From contig JADJYG010000028.1 in the NCBI GenBank assembly GCA_016719895.1, positions 1 to 64,000 on the forward strand: 64,000 nucleotides of DNA, in the 5' to 3' direction. How positions within the stretch are numbered: position 1 is the first letter of the stretch; the number at the start of each line of letters is the position of its first letter. Origin of the DNA: Saprospirales bacterium (GTDB taxonomy: Bacteria > Bacteroidota > Bacteroidia > Chitinophagales > Saprospiraceae). The notes below the pieces were generated by a model, which was not told the DNA's origin, did no database searches, and saw only the letters and a list, made by a program, of their open reading frames with translations. The position numbers and the translations under genes were made by a program. This document shows positions 24,775 to 34,888 of this stretch, piece by piece.

Positions 24775-27700
24775 TTACCGCAGCAAATTGATATACCCTT
24801 TGAGTTCCTGGTCATTGCCGTTGTCGTCCACGAACTTGAGCACGAAAAAGTACACGCCGTCGGGCAACAGTTGGCCGCTGGCGGTAAGCCCTTCCCAACG
24901 GTGGTCGCCATTGTTGTAGCCGGTGGTTTGATAGACCAGTTGTCCCCAGCGGTTATACACCTCGAAGGTGTTTTCCGGATAACTTTCAATACAGGTGATC
25001 AACGTGTAGTCGTTATTGCCATCGGCCTGGCCGGGCGTGATCACGGGACGTACCTGCATGCATCCGTCAGCCGGATAGGGCACCAGGAAACTGCCAACTG
25101 CCGTACACCTGTTGGCGTCTTCCACCACATAGCTGATGACCGTACCCGCGCACAAATTTTCTGCGCGGGGGCCTTCGCCACTCTGTCCGTTGTTGGTGGA
25201 CCAGGTATAGGCGATCGTGCCGACGCCGGCAGGCGCCGAGGCAATAACTTCGCCGTCGCAGGACGCAAAGCTAAAAGGCGCCACACTGGCAAATTCGACT
25301 TCCAGTGGCTCCGGTTCGTCGATGGTAAAAACATACACGGCAGACACCTGGTTTTTATCCGTGATGGTCACCGCATAATCGCCGCCGCAAAGTTGGCTGG
25401 CCTGTGAAACGCCTCCAACCGGAACATTGAGATCCAACTGACCGCTGGGCCATTTGATCGTATAGGGTGCGATGCCGCCGACGGCAGATACGTTGGCGCG
25501 ACCATCGCAGCTTTCATAGCAGCTCACGGCGTAACCATTGAAATTACTGGTAATCGTATAACTGCCCACAATAGACGGCGGGTAGGTGAGGGAGTCCGAC
25601 CAAACGGCCGTGCAACCCAGTTGGTCCGTCACCGTAACGGAATATACACCGCCGCAAAGCGCCGTGTTGGTAGCGCCCGAATTGCCGTTACTCCACAGCA
25701 CACTGGCATTGCCGGAGCTGCCGGCATATACCACGGTTGCCTTGCCGTCGCAAACCGTAGCGCCACTCACCTGGAAGCCATTGTAATCCGATTGTTCGTT
25801 TACGTTGGTCACCGCGAGTTGCGATTGCGAGCCGACCACAATGGCCGGGCACTGGCGCTGGTTATTGCTCTCATCCATAACGGTCAGGGTATAGGTACCG
25901 GGCAGAATACCGGAAATATTCTTGGTAGATGCCGTAAAACCATTCGGGCCGGCCCACTGATACGTGTATGTCGGGCCGTCGCCACCCTGCACATTGATGC
26001 TGATGGCGCCGTTGTCCGTATTGAGGCAATCGGACTGGGTCACCTGGGGCGGCAGGCAGGAGAACGGCTGATAGGTACGCACCAATTTATACACGTTTAC
26101 ACTGGTGCAACCAGACGTGAGGTTGGTGACCGTCACCACATACGTGCCGGAATCCAGGCTGGAAATAACATTTGTCGTCGCGCCGGTATTCCACAGGAAT
26201 TGCAGGTTGGCGTTTGCCGGGATTGGATTCAGCGCAATGGAGCCGTTTTTAAAGTCGTCAAACGGGTTGGTGCGCGAATCGCCCACCAGGGCTTGCTGCA
26301 ATTGCGGCACCGTCAGCGGCGGGAAGGTATACGCGTTCCCCGCGGCATCGGAGATTGTGGGTTGATAAACACCCGACTGCAGGTTGCAAATCAGGAAGGT
26401 ATCGGCATCCGGCACATACGAATTTCCACCCAGGCTGATGAGAATCGGGCCAACGGCGCCGGCGGGAATATTAAAGGTCATACACCCGTCGTCATTACAG
26501 GAAGATTTGATCGGGCTGACCGTAGTGAGCAGCAGAATGTTGGTGCTTTTTACTTCTGCCTGGGTGACCAGGGTACAATCGTTGGCGTCGGTGATAGTCA
26601 GGTGATAAATGCCGAAATTCAGGTTGGTGAGGTCTTGATTGGTGGAAGCAAAGCCGTTCGGACCGCTCCATTTATAGGTAAATGGCGGGGTGCCGCCGGT
26701 CACCTGGCTGATCGTAATAGAACCCAGCACCAGGCCGTCTTGCGGGATGATGGTGGAATCGGCGATGGCGATGGGCGCCGGCTCGTTCAGGGTGATAGGG
26801 TTAAATCCCGTGGTACAGCCCTTGGCATCCGTCAAGGTAGGCGTGTAAGCGCCGCCGGAAAGGCCGCTGATCTGCAGCGCCGTTTGGCCACCGCTCCAGG
26901 ACACAGTAAAAGGAGCGCCATTGCCGCCGCTGGGCGCAAGGGTAATCGAACCATTGGCTTCGCCGGCGCATTCGACATGCTCGACGGTTTGGTTCAGCGC
27001 AATGGCTTCGGTTGGGCCGCCGACGATGATGGCGTTGCCCATGGTGATGGTACAACCGTTGTTGTCGGTCACAACCGGGAAGTAGTTGCCCGGTACGAGG
27101 CTGTTGGTATTCAAACCGGTCGCGATCGTCTGGCCGGTCGGGCTGTTGAGGCGCCACGAAACCACCCAGGGTTGGGTTCCACCCGACACGGTCACGGAAG
27201 CCTGCCCGTTGTTGGCGCCAAAGCAGGTGGCTGCTACCGGTGTGCCACTGGGCGCTACCGACAAGGCGGCCGATGGGCCGTTTACTGTAAATTGGAACGA
27301 TTTGGTGCAGCTGTTGTTATCGGTGATCGTCACCGTGTAGGGCCCGGAAGCCAGGGCGGTGATATTTTTTGTTGCGGCCGCATACCCGTTGGGGCCGGAC
27401 CAGGAATAGCTGAATGGCGCTGTGCCGCCGCTGGGTGTAGGCAAGGCGATCGCACCGTTGGTAAGCCCGAAGCAGGTGACCGGGCTTACCGTCACGAGGC
27501 TGGCCGCCACTGCAATGACGCCGGGCTGGCCTACCTGAATCGGGGGTGCAGAAACGAAGGTGCAGCCTTTGGAGTCGGTAATCGTAACGGTGTAGTTTCC
27601 GGCCGCCAGATTGTTGATGGTGGTGCTGGTGGTCGTATTGGTATACCCGTTCGGGCCGGCCCAGGAAAACGAATAGGGCGCGGTGCCACCGGATGTTTGC

Positions 27701-29403
27701 AAGGCAATGGAGCCGTTTTGGCCGCCATTACAGGTCGCACCGGTTGGCGTCGCCTGTGGTATGGACAAGGGCGCCGGCGCCGTGACGGTGTCTTTTGCCG
27801 TGGTCGTCAAACCGCCGGATACCGTAACGGTTACGGTGTAAATACCGGCCACCAGGCCCGTCGGGTTTTGTGCCGTGGAAGAATAGCCGCCCGGGCCCGA
27901 CCATACGAAGGTCGGGTTGGTGCCGCTCATCAGGGTAGTTGAAATAGAGCCGTTTGCGGCGCCGCTGCACGACACGGGCAAGGCGTTCAATTGCACTACC
28001 GGCGGTTGAAACGCCGTAATATTCACCAACCCATTGTTCAGGGCCGGCGTCACCTCGCCGCCCGGCTCCTTGACCACTTCGATGGCAAAGCCCGGCAGGC
28101 TGCTAAACGTGACGGTGGAGGCCATACCGCCGGCTCCTACTGCCGTGAAGCAGATCTTGAAAATGACGGTGTTGTCCGGGAGGTCCACGCCGAGGGCGTT
28201 GGGATCAAACCAGGTAAATTTGATTTCGCCAGGGATATTGGGATTGAAATTGGCGTTGCTCAGTCCAAGCGGGTTTGCGCCGAACATAAACGATTGAAAC
28301 TGCAGTTTCGTGGCATCGTATTTAAAGCCCAATTGGGTCGAAATAATATCGGTGAAATTTTTCACGGTTATTTCCACGCAACCGACCTGGCCGGTGGGCA
28401 CACTGATGGTATCGGCGCTAAAGGTCACAGCATCCGGCGGTGGAGGCGACGTCACGATAAACAGCGTGTCCGACACGCCGGAGTCGTTTTTCCAAATATT
28501 GACGCTGCTGGTATTGATCACTTCGGCGCCGCCGCCGCTGGGCGGAAACCCGGTTCCATCAATTGTAACCATGGTCTGACTGCCTGCCGCGCCTACCGCT
28601 TTGAAGCAAACCTCGTAAATAGCCGTCCCGTTGGCCCGCGTGACTCCGGTCAGGTTTTGGTCGAACCAGCTCATCAGCAGGGTATTGGATCCGGCCGGAT
28701 AGAGGTTGAAGTTGGAAGCGCTCAAATCCGGCAGGTTGTATGCCTTCGTGCTTTGGTACTGCAGCACCGATTGGTCCCAGTGCATGGCGTATGCCGCCGA
28801 CACGACATTGGTAAAATCGTTTACCGTCACAGGCATACAGGCCGTCTGGCCTTGCGGTATCTGGATCGTGTTGGCCAGAATATGGAAGCCTGCGAGGGGG
28901 CCGGGGCCGCCCGAGCCGCCCGTTACGTTCGAGCCGCCGGAGCCAAACGCCACCTGAATGACGTTGTTGTTGCGCGTTACTTCGATACCGGGCGATACGT
29001 TCGCCAGGTTCACCGTAGTCGAGCCGTTGGCCAGCACCGTAAAGTTAACGGTGAAAATAGTGCTGTTAGCCGCCGTGGTGTATCCGTTGGGATACTGCGA
29101 CAGATCCGGATACCACGACACGGTCACTTTTCCCGCGGAAGCGTTGTAATTGGCCGCCGTGAACCCCGGCAACGTGGCGTTGTTGATCGAAGTGAATTGC
29201 AACACCGCACTGTTGTACGTGATTGGGAATTGGAGTGACGTGATGTTGGTAAAATCCGTCACCTTCAACTGGAGTGACACGGTGCTGCCGAGTGTGGCAT
29301 TGACCGTTGCAGGCGAAAAAGTGGTCGTCAGGGGTTGGCCCGACGCCTGAAAAGCGAAGCAAAACAAGCCTGCCGTGAAGAGGTACGTAAGAATCGGTCT
29401 CAT
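24775..29403 (-). CDS. giant T9SS type B surface protein with three cohesin domains and SprB repeats
   Basis: A 1542-residue protein. A signal peptide (1-22) precedes three cohesin-like beta-sandwiches at about residues 24-160, 173-310 and 325-470 (SVSLQLKVTDFTNITSLQF, CMPVTVNDFTNVVSAAY and CVEITVKNFTDIISTQLGF mark their first strands). From about 475 to 1440 come ten or more SprB repeats (GSISTTLMSGTNPTFVWSGPGGY...GIYTVTVTV). The last 95 residues are the gliding motility-associated type B sorting domain (FEVYNRWGQLVYQTTGYNN, LPDGVYFFVLKF). It lies about 110 bases upstream of the SprF-like gene. Cohesins bind dockerins; a dockerin-like module sits in the neighbouring gene at 30514-34888. Confidence 0.88.
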   Translation of the reverse strand: MRPILTYLFTAGLFCFAFQASGQPLTTTFSPATVNATLGSTVSLQLKVTDFTNITSLQFPITYNSAVLQFTSINNATLPGFTAANYNASAGKVTVSWYPDLSQYPNGYTTAANSTIFTVNFTVLANGSTTVNLANVSPGIEVTRNNNVIQVAFGSGGSNVTGGSGGPGPLAGFHILANTIQIPQGQTACMPVTVNDFTNVVSAAYAMHWDQSVLQYQSTKAYNLPDLSASNFNLYPAGSNTLLMSWFDQNLTGVTRANGTAIYEVCFKAVGAAGSQTMVTIDGTGFPPSGGGAEVINTSSVNIWKNDSGVSDTLFIVTSPPPPDAVTFSADTISVPTGQVGCVEITVKNFTDIISTQLGFKYDATKLQFQSFMFGANPLGLSNANFNPNIPGEIKFTWFDPNALGVDLPDNTVIFKICFTAVGAGGMASTVTFSSLPGFAIEVVKEPGGEVTPALNNGLVNITAFQPPVVQLNALPVSCSGAANGSISTTLMSGTNPTFVWSGPGGYSSTAQNPTGLVAGIYTVTVTVSGGLTTTAKDTVTAPAPLSIPQATPTGATCNGGQNGSIALQTSGGTAPYSFSWAGPNGYTNTTTSTTINNLAAGNYTVTITDSKGCTFVSAPPIQVGQPGVIAVAASLVTVSPVTCFGLTNGAIALPTPSGGTAPFSYSWSGPNGYAAATKNITALASGPYTVTITDNNSCTKSFQFTVNGPSAALSVAPSGTPVAATCFGANNGQASVTVSGGTQPWVVSWRLNSPTGQTIATGLNTNSLVPGNYFPVVTDNNGCTITMGNAIIVGGPTEAIALNQTVEHVECAGEANGSITLAPSGGNGAPFTVSWSGGQTALQISGLSGGAYTPTLTDAKGCTTGFNPITLNEPAPIAIADSTIIPQDGLVLGSITISQVTGGTPPFTYKWSGPNGFASTNQDLTNLNFGIYHLTITDANDCTLVTQAEVKSTNILLLTTVSPIKSSCNDDGCMTFNIPAGAVGPILISLGGNSYVPDADTFLICNLQSGVYQPTISDAAGNAYTFPPLTVPQLQQALVGDSRTNPFDDFKNGSIALNPIPANANLQFLWNTGATTNVISSLDSGTYVVTVTNLTSGCTSVNVYKLVRTYQPFSCLPPQVTQSDCLNTDNGAISINVQGGDGPTYTYQWAGPNGFTASTKNISGILPGTYTLTVMDESNNQRQCPAIVVGSQSQLAVTNVNEQSDYNGFQVSGATVCDGKATVVYAGSSGNASVLWSNGNSGATNTALCGGVYSVTVTDQLGCTAVWSDSLTYPPSIVGSYTITSNFNGYAVSCYESCDGRANVSAVGGIAPYTIKWPSGQLDLNVPVGGVSQASQLCGGDYAVTITDKNQVSAVYVFTIDEPEPLEVEFASVAPFSFASCDGEVIASAPAGVGTIAYTWSTNNGQSGEGPRAENLCAGTVISYVVEDANRCTAVGSFLVPYPADGCMQVRPVITPGQADGNNDYTLITCIESYPENTFEVYNRWGQLVYQTTGYNNGDHRWEGLTASGQLLPDGVYFFVLKFVDDNGNDQELKGYINLLR

Positions 29404-29443
29404 CTTTAACGCGGAAAAGGGATGATGATAAAATAAGATTTTC

Positions 29444-30235
29444 TCAAAGTTTAACCAAAGGGCGCACGCAGGAATTGGCCGGCGTGCGCAGTATTAAATA
29501 ATAGATGCCATTTTCTTTTAATTGGTCGGAGGCAATTTCCATGCCATGTTGCCCTGCGGAAAACGCTTTCCGTTTTGTCCAAACAGGATGCCCGGCAGCG
29601 TCTGTAAGGATCATTTGAACATCGGCGGCAGAATCCAGATCGAAAACGGCTGTCGTGAAAACGGAAAAAGGATTGGGCGAAATCGCTACCGGAAGGGTAT
29701 TCTGGCCTTCCAGCCAGTCGGTGCTCAGCGTAAATCCAACCGCAACGTAGCCATTCGCCAACATACAACCGCTCATACCCAGGGGAGGCTGGCCCACCTG
29801 CACCACTTCGAAAACAGTGGGCGGGCTTTCCGTAAAAACCAGGGAAGAGCCCTGATTGATCTGACCGACCACACTGAACTTCAGCAAAAATATGGCGGTA
29901 CCGTCGGGCACGCTCAAGCCCGAGCTGACCGAAGGGGCTTCCCAGGCAAAACGCAGGGTACCGCTGTGAGCATCGCCCAAACCGAAGTCTTCGGCCGACA
30001 TATTGGCCAGGTTATAATTGAGTACCGTAAGAAAGGAAAGCACTTGCGTATCCCACTGGATAACAAATTGAGTGCCGACAATGCTATCAAAATTGGAAAC
30101 CGAAACCGGCATCGTAATGACGGTGCCGGCGCTCACGTTATTGAGGACTGGCAGGGAAAAGCCAACCGGCTGTGCGGTAAGGTTGAAAAAACACGGGAGC
30201 CAAAGGCCTACCAACAGTAGTAACCGTTGAGTCAT
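29444..30235 (-). CDS. secreted single-cohesin protein with T9SS type A sorting domain
   Basis: A 263-residue protein. A signal peptide (1-21, FNLTAQ) precedes one cohesin-like domain at about residues 25-170: VSAGTVITMPVSVSNFDSIV, then VLSFLTVLNYNLANMSAEDF, GTLRFAWEAP and GTAIFLLKFSVVG. The C-terminal 85 residues are a type A sorting domain (ISPNPFSVFTTAVFDL, GIYYLILRTPANS). It lies 41 bases upstream of the three-cohesin gene on the same strand, so co-transcription is likely. It could act as a surface or diffusible docking unit for dockerin-bearing partners; this is inference from domain pairing. Confidence 0.82.
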   Translation of the reverse strand: MTQRLLLLVGLWLPCFFNLTAQPVGFSLPVLNNVSAGTVITMPVSVSNFDSIVGTQFVIQWDTQVLSFLTVLNYNLANMSAEDFGLGDAHSGTLRFAWEAPSVSSGLSVPDGTAIFLLKFSVVGQINQGSSLVFTESPPTVFEVVQVGQPPLGMSGCMLANGYVAVGFTLSTDWLEGQNTLPVAISPNPFSVFTTAVFDLDSAADVQMILTDAAGHPVWTKRKAFSAGQHGMEIASDQLKENGIYYLILRTPANSCVRPLVKL

Positions 30236-30446
30236 GGGAATAACAATTGGTTAAGGATTAGAACGGATGTCAATTGGAAAAAACCGGATGCGGATTAAAA
30301 TGCTGTCTGTTTTACAACGAAAACAAAAGGATTAAAAGCACCAAATCAAAAAGCGGGCCAAAGTTCGGCAGATTAAAAGTGTGAAAAAAATATTTTTACA
30401 AATAATGGTTCTGCCGGGCTGAATTCCGGGTTTTCCCTAATTCCAT

Positions 30447-30483
30447 AAAAAAAAGCGGGTAGCGCCTGAGAGGCACTACCCGC
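30447..30483 (-). terminator. intrinsic terminator of the dockerin/HYR protein gene
   Basis: On the minus strand GCGGGTAGTGCC pairs with GGCGCTACCCGC, one mismatch or G-T pair in 12, followed by eight Ts. It lies 31 bases after the stop of the gene ending at 30514. The remaining stretch 30236-30446 shows no gene. Confidence 0.8.
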
Positions 30484-30513
30484 CGGTATGTTCGGGAAGC
30501 GATGGCGCGCAGA

Positions 30514-31359
30514 TTAGTCCACTACAATCATCTTCCGGGTTGCGCTGTTGGTCGGCGTATCGAGTTGGTAGAACAAGACGCCGGCAGCAAGTTCGGCACG
30601 GTTGAGCGTGACCGAGTTGAGTCCTTTGGCATAAGCGCCATGGATCACTTTCACGATGCGGCCTTCTGCATTGCTGATGGTCAGGGTAACCTGGGCAGCT
30701 TCGGGCAGGTTGAACGCGATGCTGGTGGTATTTTGCACCGGGTTAGGCGTATTCTGCATCAGTTCAAAACCCGCGCCGGCCACGACGGCGCCGTTTGCGC
30801 CATTGAAGCGGAGCGCCACATCAAAGTTGTCGCCGTCTTGATTGTAGGCTTCGGCTTTGGTAATCCGGCTGCCGACGCCGAGCATTTGGCTCAGCTGGCC
30901 GTTTTGCAGCGCGCGGAATTTGACAGCGAAGGCGGCGGCGCCTTCCACGGAAGCGGTCAGCGCTTTTTCGCCGGCAAACACAGCAAAGTTGTCGGTCGTC
31001 ATGCGTTCGCCGGGTACCAGTTCAACCACTTCCAGGCCGCTGTAGTTCATCGTGAACTGGAAGGCGGCCATCTTGTCGGCTGCGGTAAAATCAACCAGAA
31101 CGTCTTCGCCGGCTTTTACGGCGCGGTCCGTGAGGTCGAAATACATTGTGCCGGCCGAACGGTCGCTGCCGGAGTTGAGGTTGGCGGCAGCATTGCCGTT
31201 CACGTCGCCCACTTTAATTGCCACGAAATCGTCGGTCAGCTGGCTGGCTTGTACGTTCGCCACCGATTTTGTTTCCGGGAAAATTTCCTGGAACGGGTTG
31301 CTCGTATTCGGGAACGCGTAGGTTTTGTCGACGAAACGCCAGCTGCTGTTGCCCGGCAA
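30514..31359 (-). CDS. C-terminal part of the frameshifted dockerin/T9SS protein
   Basis: A 281-residue open frame that is the downstream half of the gene at 31394-34888. Its first residues (LPGNSSWRFVDKTYAFPNT) continue directly from the dockerin segment when one base is removed at 31422/31423. A beta-sandwich-like module follows (VLVDFTAADKMAAFQFTMNYSGLEVVELVPG), itself reminiscent of a cohesin. A type A sorting domain ends the protein (NTPNPVQNTTSIAFNLPEAAQVTLTI, KGLNSVTLNRAELAAGVLFYQ). Without the shift it would lack a signal peptide and could not be exported, which supports reading the two frames as one protein of about 1457 residues. Confidence 0.75.
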   Translation of the reverse strand: MPGNSSWRFVDKTYAFPNTSNPFQEIFPETKSVANVQASQLTDDFVAIKVGDVNGNAAANLNSGSDRSAGTMYFDLTDRAVKAGEDVLVDFTAADKMAAFQFTMNYSGLEVVELVPGERMTTDNFAVFAGEKALTASVEGAAAFAVKFRALQNGQLSQMLGVGSRITKAEAYNQDGDNFDVALRFNGANGAVVAGAGFELMQNTPNPVQNTTSIAFNLPEAAQVTLTISNAEGRIVKVIHGAYAKGLNSVTLNRAELAAGVLFYQLDTPTNSATRKMIVVD

Positions 31360-31393
31360 CTGGGTGTAGATGCCCAGGATGAGTTTGCGCAGT

Positions 31394-34300
31394 TCAACGA
31401 TGTCGTAGGTCGTGATCGAGCTTCGACTTGTTGGCGTCGGCCGCGATCATTTTGTACGGCGTGCTGAGCGGTTCGAGGCCCAGGATGTGCTTGTTGATGA
31501 GCACCAGGTCGAAGGTGCTGACGCCGTTGAGCGGGTCGTTGTCCTTCGTGGGCGTTACGGTGTAGTTGGAAGCCAGCGGCAAGGCATTGCTGAATACATA
31601 CAGGCCGCTGTTGTCCGATTGTTCGAACATGGTATAGGGCGGCAGGCCGTTCGGCGGCGTTCCGGCCATTTCGACGCTACCGTCCAGCAAGCCCTGGTCA
31701 CCTTCCGTTTTCAGCGCGCCGGCCACGGTGGCATTCGAGCCGGCAGGGCCACAGGCGCCCATATTGTCTTGCACGATCACGTAAGTTTCGCAGAAGTCGG
31801 CATTGAGGGCCAGATCGATCGACCAGAGTTCAACCAGTTGGGTGCCGAGCTCGTCGCAGGTAAAGGTCACGCTGGTTTGCGGCGTGCCGTCGGGGTTGAG
31901 CGGGAAACCCGTGCCTGTGCCCGATTTGCGGATACCGATTTTCAGCAGGTTCGACGGCGTGCAGTTGTCTTCGGTGTATTGCAGGAAGTCGGAAGCCCAC
32001 AGCGTGATCATTTTGGTCGGCATGATATTCACGCTCAGGCCGTTGATGCACACCACCGTCGGTTTCTTGCAGTCTTTTACTACAAAAGTATATTCGCAGA
32101 TCGTCTCGTTGCCGCAGCCGTCTTCCACAATCCACTTGATTTTATGCGTGCCGTAGGGCAGTTCCGGAACGACGTAGGTGTTTGGCGATTGTTGGGTATT
32201 CCACCGCACGCCGGCAACTTTTTTCGAGCCGTTTACCGTCGTTTGCAGCGCAAAGCCATACTTCTGGTTGGGTAATACGGGGCGCTCGTCAAACTGGCGC
32301 GGGGTACCGCCCTGGAAGTTCGGGTTGGCAGCATTATCAAAATATACCGTGTTGTAGCCCGGCAAATTGGTGCTGCTGACCACGGTTTCCATGGTGCCGT
32401 CGCCGTCCAGGTCGAGGAACAACAGGTAACGAACGTTGATATTGGAGCCCGAGCACAGGTCGGTAGCCGTGATGGTGAGGTCGGTCGGACCTTCGCACAA
32501 GTTGTGGCTGTTGATGGAATTGTCGTACCAGTACGATTCGTTCCACAAGTTGCCATCGTTGGGCGTCAGGTCGCAAAATTGTACTGGGCTGACCGGGCAA
32601 TTTTCCACGATCGGGTCCTGCGTGTCGATCACCTTGATGATCTGCTTGTATTTATAGCAGTTGGCATTGGCACTCCAGAAGATCGAGTAGTTCGTTGCCG
32701 AGGGGTCCGTCGGGTTGATTTTCACCACGGTCGGGTTCCAGGGCGCCGGCGTGCCGGCAGCCGATACGGTTGGGCCGGGCAGGTTCGTCGGGTGATTGGT
32801 CGTAGCATTCGGGTTGGGGTTCGGCACCTCGATGCAGCCGGTGTTGGGGTCGTAGGTGCACCAGTTGATGATCGTCCAGGTGCGCTCGATTTTGAAGCAA
32901 GCATCCGGTACAACGGTGTATACCAGGTCTTCATAGGATACGCCCAACAGTTCGCAATCTTCACCGAAGAACGTCGGTTCGCCGTAGTTGCCGGTGCCGT
33001 CGCAGGTCGATACGATAACGTCGTTCGGGAACTTCACAAAATAATTCTGGTTGTAGTTCACCACCACGCGCTGTGTGCACTGGCTGCTGAGGCCGCCGCA
33101 GTCGAACGCGCGGAACGTACGCGTGATCGTGCCTTTGTTGCACAGGGTATCGAACTGCGAGTAGTTAACGGTGGTGGTGATGGTATCCACGCAGCAGTTG
33201 TCGGTAGCCGTTGCGAAACCGTAAGCCCACAGGCTCGGGTCGAAATTTTCGCAGGAAACCGTCGTGTGTGCGGGCGCCTGGCAGGCCGGTTTGATTTTGT
33301 CGTCGACAAAAACCTGAACCATGCAGTCGTTGGAATTTTCTTCTTCATAATCCAGCGCCACTTCACCGGGTGCAACCGGCACATCGTACACGCGGAAGAC
33401 CACGGTGATGGTATCGTTTACGTCGGTACAGCAGAATTTAACCTGGTCGTAGAACCGGTTGCTGGGTTGGCAGCCGTTGGCATCCATCCGGCGGACTTTG
33501 AAGGCTACCGGCGAGCAATTATCATAGGAGCCGTCGTCGAATGTGGAGGCATTTACCAAAATTTGACCGTTAACGCCCAGCGACACTTGTGTAAATTCGT
33601 CGCAAACCGCCGCTGGCGGCGTATCGTCTTCTACCGTAACATCAAACTGGCAGGTGGTGGAGTTTCCGCAATCGTCTACAACAATGTACGTCACGGTAGT
33701 CGCCCCTAATGGCAGGTTGTTGGCCGTGCCCAGCACGCCCAGCGTATCCGGGTTCCAGAGGTTGTTGCCCGAGAAGGTTGTCAGGGTACCGTTCAGGGTT
33801 TGGCCCACGCCATTGATAGAATATTGGGCGGTAATCGACGCAATCCGGGAGCAGGCGTCAGAAATGATCACATCCGGCAAATCCAGGTCGCGTTGGCAGT
33901 CAAATGGATTGGTACCCACGGTCAAATCATCCGGGCAAGCCACAGACGGGCCTTCACCGTCGAGTACTTTGATCAGCTGAATATAGTAGAGCGGATTGGT
34001 GCTCGGCGGGTTTGGCGTAGTGGGCAGGCACCAGTCGTACACCGTCCAGGTACGCAGGATTTTGTACGAACCGTCGCAGATCGGCAGGATCTGGTCGGAG
34101 TACACGACGTTCATTTCGCAGTACGTGTTTTGGGGATACAGCGGAAACTCGATATCGAAATCCAGAATATACGGAGCGCCGGTATAATCGGGGCTGGTAT
34201 TCGGGTTTTCACAAGACACTGTGATATCCGCCGGGAAGCTGACGTCGCCCACGTGGCGGCGTTCGAAGTAGATGTACTGCGTGCAGCTGGCCTGGTTGCC

Positions 34301-34888
34301 GCTCTGATCCACGGCCGTCCAAACGCGTTTCACATACGCGCTGATGTCGTTATGGCCGTTGATGGAAGCCCCGCAAGCCAGGTCATACCACGTATCGCTG
34401 TAAGAAGTGGTGTAGTTACCACAGTTTTCATTCACGTCCGGGTAGGCTTCTGCGATGTCGAGCACGGTGCTCAGGTAACTGGGTGTGTAGGTGGTGATGG
34501 CACAGGAGAGGAAAACGTCGGTGCAAACCAGTTCCGGAGCAAGTTTGTCTTCCACGTGGATATACCCCCAGCAGGTGTTGGAGCTGTTCAGGTCGCGTAC
34601 CCGGACCTGAATGGTTTGATTAATGTGTGCGCTGGTGACGATGGCCGGAACCCAGGCGCCGCTGATTTTCATCTCTACGACGAGGTTGCCGTTCGGGCAG
34701 CCGCCGCCTTCCAGGATCATGTCGGGTTCGAGTTCTACCGAGCAATCCTCGTCGAGTGAAATTTGCACCAGGTTGTTGCACACCAGGGTACACTGGGCCG
34801 AAGCGGCGTTATTGGCCGACAGGACAATAACAAAGGCCAGCAACAGGCTCCACACATTAGCGACAAATGTAAAGTTCGCTTTTGTCAT
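31394..34888 (-). CDS. HYR-like repeat protein with dockerin module, N-terminal part before a frameshift
   Basis: This open frame encodes 1164 residues with a signal peptide (1-31, NNAASAQ). Many HYR/Ig-like repeats with paired cysteines follow (CTDVFLSC, DISAYVKRVWTAVDQSGNQ, TVTYIVVDDCGNSTTCQFDV, GTHKIKWIVEDGCGNETICEY). Near its end two dockerin-type helices appear: STFDLVLINKHILGLEPL and, after correcting one base at 31422/31423, a second repeat with ITTYDIVELRKLILGIY. The frame then ends early (stop near 31394). The corrected protein continues into 30514-31359 with a type A sorting domain. A sequencing error is the simplest cause. It is probably surface-exposed and could dock onto the cohesins encoded downstream. 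Confidence 0.82.
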   Translation of the reverse strand: MTKANFTFVANVWSLLLAFVIVLSANNAASAQCTLVCNNLVQISLDEDCSVELEPDMILEGGGCPNGNLVVEMKISGAWVPAIVTSAHINQTIQVRVRDLNSSNTCWGYIHVEDKLAPELVCTDVFLSCAITTYTPSYLSTVLDIAEAYPDVNENCGNYTTSYSDTWYDLACGASINGHNDISAYVKRVWTAVDQSGNQASCTQYIYFERRHVGDVSFPADITVSCENPNTSPDYTGAPYILDFDIEFPLYPQNTYCEMNVVYSDQILPICDGSYKILRTWTVYDWCLPTTPNPPSTNPLYYIQLIKVLDGEGPSVACPDDLTVGTNPFDCQRDLDLPDVIISDACSRIASITAQYSINGVGQTLNGTLTTFSGNNLWNPDTLGVLGTANNLPLGATTVTYIVVDDCGNSTTCQFDVTVEDDTPPAAVCDEFTQVSLGVNGQILVNASTFDDGSYDNCSPVAFKVRRMDANGCQPSNRFYDQVKFCCTDVNDTITVVFRVYDVPVAPGEVALDYEEENSNDCMVQVFVDDKIKPACQAPAHTTVSCENFDPSLWAYGFATATDNCCVDTITTTVNYSQFDTLCNKGTITRTFRAFDCGGLSSQCTQRVVVNYNQNYFVKFPNDVIVSTCDGTGNYGEPTFFGEDCELLGVSYEDLVYTVVPDACFKIERTWTIINWCTYDPNTGCIEVPNPNPNATTNHPTNLPGPTVSAAGTPAPWNPTVVKINPTDPSATNYSIFWSANANCYKYKQIIKVIDTQDPIVENCPVSPVQFCDLTPNDGNLWNESYWYDNSINSHNLCEGPTDLTITATDLCSGSNINVRYLLFLDLDGDGTMETVVSSTNLPGYNTVYFDNAANPNFQGGTPRQFDERPVLPNQKYGFALQTTVNGSKKVAGVRWNTQQSPNTYVVPELPYGTHKIKWIVEDGCGNETICEYTFVVKDCKKPTVVCINGLSVNIMPTKMITLWASDFLQYTEDNCTPSNLLKIGIRKSGTGTGFPLNPDGTPQTSVTFTCDELGTQLVELWSIDLALNADFCETYVIVQDNMGACGPAGSNATVAGALKTEGDQGLLDGSVEMAGTPPNGLPPYTMFEQSDNSGLYVFSNALPLASNYTVTPTKDNDPLNGVSTFDLVLINKHILGLEPLSTPYKMIAADANKSKLDHDLRHR

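Noticed and set aside
25621..27942. 773-codon plus-strand ORF opposite the cohesin/SprB-repeat gene
   Set aside because: Repetitive antisense translation of SprB repeats, with no signal peptide or domain.
24775..34888. True cellulosome locus
   Set aside because: Cohesin and dockerin modules are present, but no glycoside hydrolase or carbohydrate-binding enzyme is fused to them here.
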